17,630 nucleotides of DNA from an uncultured Lachnospiraceae bacterium (GTDB taxonomy: Bacteria > Bacillota > Clostridia > Lachnospirales > Lachnospiraceae): positions 832 through 18,461 of the forward strand of contig CAJUSS010000072.1 in the NCBI GenBank assembly GCA_910588895.1, read 5' to 3'. Shown in pieces: positions 14,295 to 17,630 of this stretch. The position numbers and the translations under genes were made by a program. Within the stretch, counting starts at the first letter, position 1. Each line of letters begins with the position of its first letter. Below the pieces are notes generated by a model that was not told where the DNA came from, ran no database searches, and worked only from the letters and a program-made list of their open reading frames with translations.

Positions 14295-15578
14295 GATGAA
14301 CCCAGCATCGGTCTCCACCAGAGAGATAATGACAAGCTGTTGAACACGCTGATCCACTTGCGGGATCTGGGCAATACCGTGGTGGTGGTAGAGCATGATG
14401 AGGACACCATGCGGGCGGCGGACTATATCGTGGATATCGGTCCGGGAGCCGGTGAGCATGGCGGCCAGGTGGTAGCTGCCGGGACGGTGGAGGACATCAT
14501 AGCTTGTCCGGATTCGATCACCGGCGCTTACCTCAGCGGCCGAAAGAGCATCCCGGTACCGGAAAAGAGGAGAAAGCCCACCGGCTGGCTCACTGTAAAG
14601 GGGGCGGCGGAGAACAATCTGAAAAATGTAAAGGTGGATATCCCCGTAGGCGTGATGACCTGTGTTACCGGTGTCTCCGGTTCCGGAAAAAGCTCCCTGG
14701 TCAATGAGATCGTATACAAAGCTCTGGCTAAGAAGCTGAACCGGGCCAGGACCCTGCCAGGGAAGTTCAAGAGTCTGGAGGGCGTGGAACAGCTGGATAA
14801 GATCATCGCCATCGACCAGTCCCCGATCGGGCGGACACCCAGGTCTAATCCGGCCACCTACACCGGGGTCTTCGACCTGATCCGGGATCTGTTTGCCTCC
14901 ACTACGGATGCAAAGACCAGAGGATATTCAAAGGGGCGGTTCAGCTTTAACGTAAAGGGCGGCCGCTGCGAAGCCTGCAGCGGCGACGGGATCATCAAGA
15001 TCGAGATGCACTTTTTGCCGGATGTGTATGTCCCCTGTGAGGTCTGCGGCGGCAAGCGGTATAACCGGGAGACCCTGGAGGTGAAGTATAAGGGGAAGAG
15101 CATCTACGATGTGCTGGATATGACCGTGGAGGAGGCACTGGGCTTTTTCGAGCATGTGCCCACGATCGCCCGGAAGATCCAGACCTTGTACGATGTAGGG
15201 CTTTCCTATGTAAAGCTGGGGCAGCCCTCCACGGAGCTCTCCGGCGGTGAGGCCCAGCGGATCAAGCTGGCGTCCGAGCTGAGCCGCCGCAGCACCGGCA
15301 GGACGATCTATGTCCTGGACGAGCCCACCACAGGTCTCCATTTCGCCGATGTGCATAAGCTGATCGAGATCTTGCACCGGTTGTCGGACGGCGGGAACAC
15401 GGTGGTGGTCATCGAGCATAATCTGGATGTGATCAAGACGGCAGACTACATCATCGACATGGGACCGGAGGGCGGAGACCGGGGCGGCACGGTCATCGCC
15501 AAGGGAACACCGGAGGAGGTGGCCAGAGAGCCTGGGTCTTATACGGGGATGTATGTGAAGCGGTATCTGGAGCGGTGA
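14295..15578 (+). CDS. uvrA: UvrA C-terminal part (after the UGA)
   Basis: This part has no ATG near its beginning; the first possible start is a TTG at 14340 with no good ribosome binding site, so independent translation is unlikely. It begins with Walker B (DEP) and SIGLHQRDN of ATPase domain I, followed by VVVEHDEDTM. ATPase domain II follows: Walker A GVSGSGKSS at full-length residues 641-649, zinc cysteines at 740, 743, 763 and 766 (the same numbers as in E. coli UvrA), signature LSGGEAQRIKLASEL, Walker B YVLDEPTTGLH, and VVVIEHNLDVIK. Nothing in it has decayed, which argues that the stop is recent or artefactual. Confidence 0.85.
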   Translation, partial: DEPSIGLHQRDNDKLLNTLIHLRDLGNTVVVVEHDEDTMRAADYIVDIGPGAGEHGGQVVAAGTVEDIIACPDSITGAYLSGRKSIPVPEKRRKPTGWLTVKGAAENNLKNVKVDIPVGVMTCVTGVSGSGKSSLVNEIVYKALAKKLNRARTLPGKFKSLEGVEQLDKIIAIDQSPIGRTPRSNPATYTGVFDLIRDLFASTTDAKTRGYSKGRFSFNVKGGRCEACSGDGIIKIEMHFLPDVYVPCEVCGGKRYNRETLEVKYKGKSIYDVLDMTVEEALGFFEHVPTIARKIQTLYDVGLSYVKLGQPSTELSGGEAQRIKLASELSRRSTGRTIYVLDEPTTGLHFADVHKLIEILHRLSDGGNTVVVIEHNLDVIKTADYIIDMGPEGGDRGGTVIAKGTPEEVAREPGSYTGMYVKRYLER

Positions 15579-15624
15579 TCTGGGAGGCGCGATCCAGAAA
15601 ATCCTGGGATTTCGACAAAAATAC

Positions 15625-15653
15625 TTGCTATTTGCGGCAAGAACGACTATAAT
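15625..15653 (+). promoter_or_regulatory. Sigma-A promoter of the guaA leader RNA
   Basis: TTGCTA (15625-15630), 17-base spacer, perfect TATAAT (15648-15653). Transcription would start near 15660, leaving a leader of about 388 bases before the guaA ATG. Confidence 0.8.
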
Positions 15654-15659
15654 AAGACC

Positions 15660-15835
15660 ATACGGAAGAGGAAGAGAGATTGTGTTTTTGATAAGCGCAC
15701 TCTCTCTAAGTTTTCAAAGGATAGGGGCAGGCAGCCTACATGAGCAGGCCTTAAAGGTCTGCGCATCTTACCGAAGAGCCTTTAAAGCACGAGAGATGAG
15801 GGTGAGCAGACCGGTCCTCTGAGACAGGACCGTTT
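15660..15835 (+). ncRNA. Structured guaA leader, first domain (candidate regulatory RNA)
   Basis: I see a stem AGAGAGA (15673-15679) with TCTCTCT (15701-15707), extended by GTGT/GCAC. Then come three mutually exclusive helices: GCAGGCCT (15744-15751) with AGGTCTGC (15755-15762), TTAAAGG (15751-15757) with CCTTTAA (15779-15785), and GGTCTGC (15756-15762) with GCAGACC (15806-15812). A terminator-like hairpin, CGGTCCT (15812-15818) with AGGACCG (15826-15832), ends the domain with only three T bases. The frames here have no start with a good ribosome site. It may be a riboswitch-like leader or a separate small RNA of about 175 bases. I do not recognise a purine aptamer, T-box, TPP, SAM or ykkC core. 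Confidence 0.5.
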
Positions 15836-15847
15836 GGCGACATTTTC

Positions 15848-15967
15848 TACAAAAGATAGCGATGGTCCTAGATATGCAAAGAGACCGAGATCCTTTGTAC
15901 GAAAGATAGATGCCTGTCGAAACGAGAGATACAAATGAAAACAGCCGGATCCGTTCGGATGACGGCT
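15848..15967 (+). other. guaA leader, second domain (two nested hairpins)
   Basis: TACAAA (15848-15853) pairs with TTTGTA (15894-15899) and encloses GGTC (15864-15867) with GACC (15883-15886). Farther on, AGCCG (15943-15947) pairs with CGGCT (15963-15967) and ATCC (15949-15952) with GGAT (15957-15960) around the tetraloop GTTC. No T run follows either one. These helices lie between the first leader domain and the hairpin next to guaA. Confidence 0.45.
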
Positions 15968-15975
15968 AGACCTTT

Positions 15976-16027
15976 GAAGGTGTATCCAAAACCTTTGCAT
16001 GGGAGGGGTACACCTTCTTTCCATTTT
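15976..16027 (+). terminator. Hairpin immediately before guaA, possible attenuator
   Basis: GAAGGTGTA (15976-15984) pairs perfectly with TACACCTTC (16009-16017) around a 24-base loop, and a T-rich tract (TTTCCATTTTG) follows. It ends about 17 bases before the guaA ribosome binding site (AAAGGGAG, 16034-16041). It could end leader transcription or influence access to the ribosome site. Confidence 0.5.
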
Positions 16028-16047
16028 GTTGAGAAAGGGAGTTTATC

Positions 16048-17589
16048 ATGGACAGAGAGATGATCATTGTCCTGGATTTTGGAGGGCAGTATAATCAGCT
16101 GATCGCCCGCCGTATCCGGGAGTGCAATGTTTATTGTGAAGTGCATCCGTATACCATGGATCTGGAGCGGATCCGGGAGATGGCCCCGAAAGGGATCATC
16201 TTCACGGGCGGTCCCAACAGTGTATACGAGGAAAGCGCTCCCCATATCGCGGCAGAGATCTTTGAGCTGGGGATCCCGATCCTGGGGATCTGCTACGGCT
16301 CGCAGGTCATAGCCTATACCTTGGGAGGAGAGGTGGCCACGGCTCCGGTCAGCGAGTATGGGAAGACCCAGGTGGATGTGGATAAGTCCTCTGTCCTTTT
16401 TAAAGATATAGAGCCCACCACCGTGTGCTGGATGAGCCATACGGATCGTATCGTCAAGATACCGTACGGCTTTACGGTCACCGCACACACCCCGGCATGT
16501 CCGGTGGCGGCCATGGAGTGTCCTAAGAGAAAGCTGTATGCCACCCAATTCCACCCGGAGGTGATGCACACGGCAGAGGGCATGAAGATGCTCCGCGCCT
16601 TTGTCTTGGACGTATGCCAGTGCAGCGGCGACTGGAGGATGGATTCGTTTGTGCGTTCCCAGGTCCAGGCGCTGCGGGAAAAGATCGGGACAGGGAAGGT
16701 GCTGTGCGCTCTATCTGGCGGCGTGGATTCTTCGGTGGCAGCGGTGCTGCTGTCCAAGGCCATCGGCCGTCAGCTGACCTGTGTGTTCGTAGATCATGGC
16801 CTCCTGCGCAAGGATGAAGGCGATCAGGTGGAAGCTGTGTTCGGGCCGAAGGGACCCTATGAGCTAGATTTCATCCGCGTCAACGCCCAGGAACGTTTTT
16901 ATCGCCAGCTGGCTGGTGCAGAAGAGCCGGAGCAGAAGCGGAAGATCATCGGAGCGGAGTTTATCCGCGTGTTTGAAGAAGAGGCGAAGAAGATCAAAGC
17001 GGTGGACTTTTTAGTCCAGGGCACGATCTACCCGGATGTGATCGAATCCGGTCTGGGCGACTCGGCAGTGATCAAGTCCCACCACAATGTAGGCGGACTG
17101 CCGGACCATGTGGAGTTCAAGGAGATCTTAGAGCCCCTGCGCTTATTATTTAAGGACGAGGTGCGCAAGGTAGGCCTGGAGCTGGACCTTCCGGAACATC
17201 TGGTGTACCGCCAGCCCTTCCCCGGCCCCGGCCTGGGGATCCGCATCATCGGCGAGGTGACGGCGAAGAAGGTGCGGATCGTCCAGGAAGCGGATGCCAT
17301 TTATCGGGAGGAGATCGCAAGGGCCGGGCTGGATAAAAAGCTGGGACAGTACTTTGCCGCATTGACCAATATGCGCTCCGTGGGTGTCATGGGGGATTTC
17401 AGGACCTATGACTATGCGGTGGTGCTGCGGGCGGTGGAGACCTCAGATTTTATGACGGCTGAGGCGGCACAGATCCCGTGGGAGGTGCTGCAGAAGGTGA
17501 TGAGCCGGATCGTGAATGAGGTGAAGGGGGTCAATCGGGTGGTGTATGATATTACGTCTAAGCCGCCGGGGACGATCGAGTTCGAATAG
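16048..17589 (+). CDS. guaA: GMP synthase (glutamine-hydrolysing)
   Basis: A 513-residue cytoplasmic enzyme that converts XMP, ATP and glutamine to GMP, the last step of guanine nucleotide synthesis. The class I glutamine amidotransferase domain (about residues 5-190) has GICYGSQ with nucleophile Cys82 and FHPEV with His169 and Glu171. The ATP pyrophosphatase domain has the PP-loop SGGVDSS (223-229). The C-terminal dimerisation domain contains RQPFPGPGLGIRIIG and ends in the conserved SKPPGTIEFE. Length is standard. AAAGGGAG (16034-16041) lies six bases before the ATG. Regulation probably acts through the long structured leader, since no guanine aptamer or repressor site is visible. All catalytic residues are present. 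Confidence 0.97.
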   Translation: MDREMIIVLDFGGQYNQLIARRIRECNVYCEVHPYTMDLERIREMAPKGIIFTGGPNSVYEESAPHIAAEIFELGIPILGICYGSQVIAYTLGGEVATAPVSEYGKTQVDVDKSSVLFKDIEPTTVCWMSHTDRIVKIPYGFTVTAHTPACPVAAMECPKRKLYATQFHPEVMHTAEGMKMLRAFVLDVCQCSGDWRMDSFVRSQVQALREKIGTGKVLCALSGGVDSSVAAVLLSKAIGRQLTCVFVDHGLLRKDEGDQVEAVFGPKGPYELDFIRVNAQERFYRQLAGAEEPEQKRKIIGAEFIRVFEEEAKKIKAVDFLVQGTIYPDVIESGLGDSAVIKSHHNVGGLPDHVEFKEILEPLRLLFKDEVRKVGLELDLPEHLVYRQPFPGPGLGIRIIGEVTAKKVRIVQEADAIYREEIARAGLDKKLGQYFAALTNMRSVGVMGDFRTYDYAVVLRAVETSDFMTAEAAQIPWEVLQKVMSRIVNEVKGVNRVVYDITSKPPGTIEFE

Positions 17590-17605
17590 TCGGAGCTAAG
17601 CCGCA

Positions 17606-17627
17606 AAGCCCGTAAACACTAGGGTTT
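17606..17627 (+). terminator. Weak hairpin after guaA
   Basis: AAGCCC (17606-17611) pairs with GGGTTT (17622-17627), with one G-U pair, around a 10-base loop. The window ends three bases later, so a T run cannot be assessed. Confidence 0.35.
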
Positions 17628-17630
17628 GGC

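Larger units (their letters stand above)
12750..15578 (+). pseudogene. uvrA: uvrA (excinuclease ABC subunit A) interrupted by an in-frame UGA
   Basis: UvrA is the ATP-dependent DNA damage sensor of nucleotide excision repair; it dimerises and loads UvrB onto lesions. The whole frame from 12750 to 15578 is 942 codons, very close to E. coli UvrA (940), and homology runs through without any frame change. Codon 515 (14292-14294) is TGA. The invariant first Walker B text YILDEPSIGL appears as YI, stop, DEPSIGL, so the stop replaces the leucine before the catalytic Asp-Glu. Codon 512 is also odd: Ala stands where UvrA has Leu. All other motifs, including both zinc sites, are intact. The start at 12750 (MAKQYIKIRGANEHN) has GAGG (12739-12742) upstream. 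This is either a very recent nonsense mutation or a base-calling error; decay elsewhere is not visible. Confidence 0.9.

Noticed and set aside
14292..14340. Selenocysteine or code reassignment at the uvrA UGA
   Set aside because: The position is a leucine in UvrA with no redox role, no convincing SECIS-like hairpin follows, and ten other genes in the window use UGA as a true stop.
15660..16047. Guanine (purine) riboswitch before guaA
   Set aside because: I searched by eye for the conserved TATAATC, GTTTCTACC and CCGTAAAT-type junctions and found none in order. A TTTCTAC at 15843-15849 is isolated.
15935..16067. Leader peptide of 42-44 codons overlapping the guaA start
   Set aside because: The ATG at 15935 opens a frame that ends just inside guaA, but its ribosome site is weak and its sequence follows the hairpin arms, so an open frame by chance within a structured RNA is more likely.
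1..17630. CRISPR arrays, tRNA or rRNA genes, insertion sequences
   Set aside because: No regularly spaced repeats, no cloverleaf-like sequence with tRNA consensus boxes, and no transposase motifs were seen on either strand.

Overview
The window looks like a chromosomal segment of a Gram-positive Clostridia, most likely Lachnospiraceae. Evidence: AGGAGG-type ribosome binding sites before almost every gene, sigma-A promoters with 17-nt spacers, a CIRCE (HrcA) operator, a GAAC-N4-GTTC (LexA/DinR) box, a DegV protein, a CmpB-like (PF06541) membrane protein, and a DUF5721-like protein that I associate with Lachnospiraceae. Codon third positions are G/C rich. Ten of the fourteen visible reading frames end in UGA, so the standard code applies.

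Layout: (1) 1-368, the C-terminal end of a subtilisin-like (S8) protease and its terminator. (2) 590-3372, a promoter and a two-gene polymer O-acylation cassette: an MBOAT acyltransferase (AlgI-like) and a membrane-anchored SGNH/AlgX-like partner. (3) 3505-4187, a separately promoted five-helix membrane protein. (4) 4297-7281, a same-strand cluster: Maf nucleotide pyrophosphatase, a Cof-type HAD phosphatase (ATGA overlap), a divergent parvulin-like lipoprotein and a DUF5721-like protein. (5) 7347-9504, htpG (Hsp90) with a CIRCE operator and sigma-A promoter. (6) 9569-10053, a reverse-strand island with a 44-residue membrane peptide gene, its terminator and back-to-back promoters. (7) degV, then capA (metallophosphatase-like, membrane anchored). 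(8) 12607-15578, uvrA behind a LexA box, interrupted by an in-frame UGA in the first Walker B motif. (9) 15625-16047, a promoter and a nearly 390-nt structured leader before guaA. (10) guaA and 41 bases of its downstream region.

The genes are mostly housekeeping: nucleotide sanitation and synthesis (Maf, GuaA), proteostasis (HtpG, parvulin-like lipoprotein), DNA repair (UvrA) and envelope chemistry (MBOAT/AlgX-like, CapA, S8 protease). The most unusual points are the UGA inside an otherwise full-length uvrA, the long guaA leader with mutually exclusive helices and no visible purine aptamer, the small reverse-strand membrane peptide gene, the CIRCE element placed upstream of the htpG -35 box, and the charged linker in HtpG. 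I saw no CRISPR array, tRNA, rRNA, insertion sequence or phage gene.
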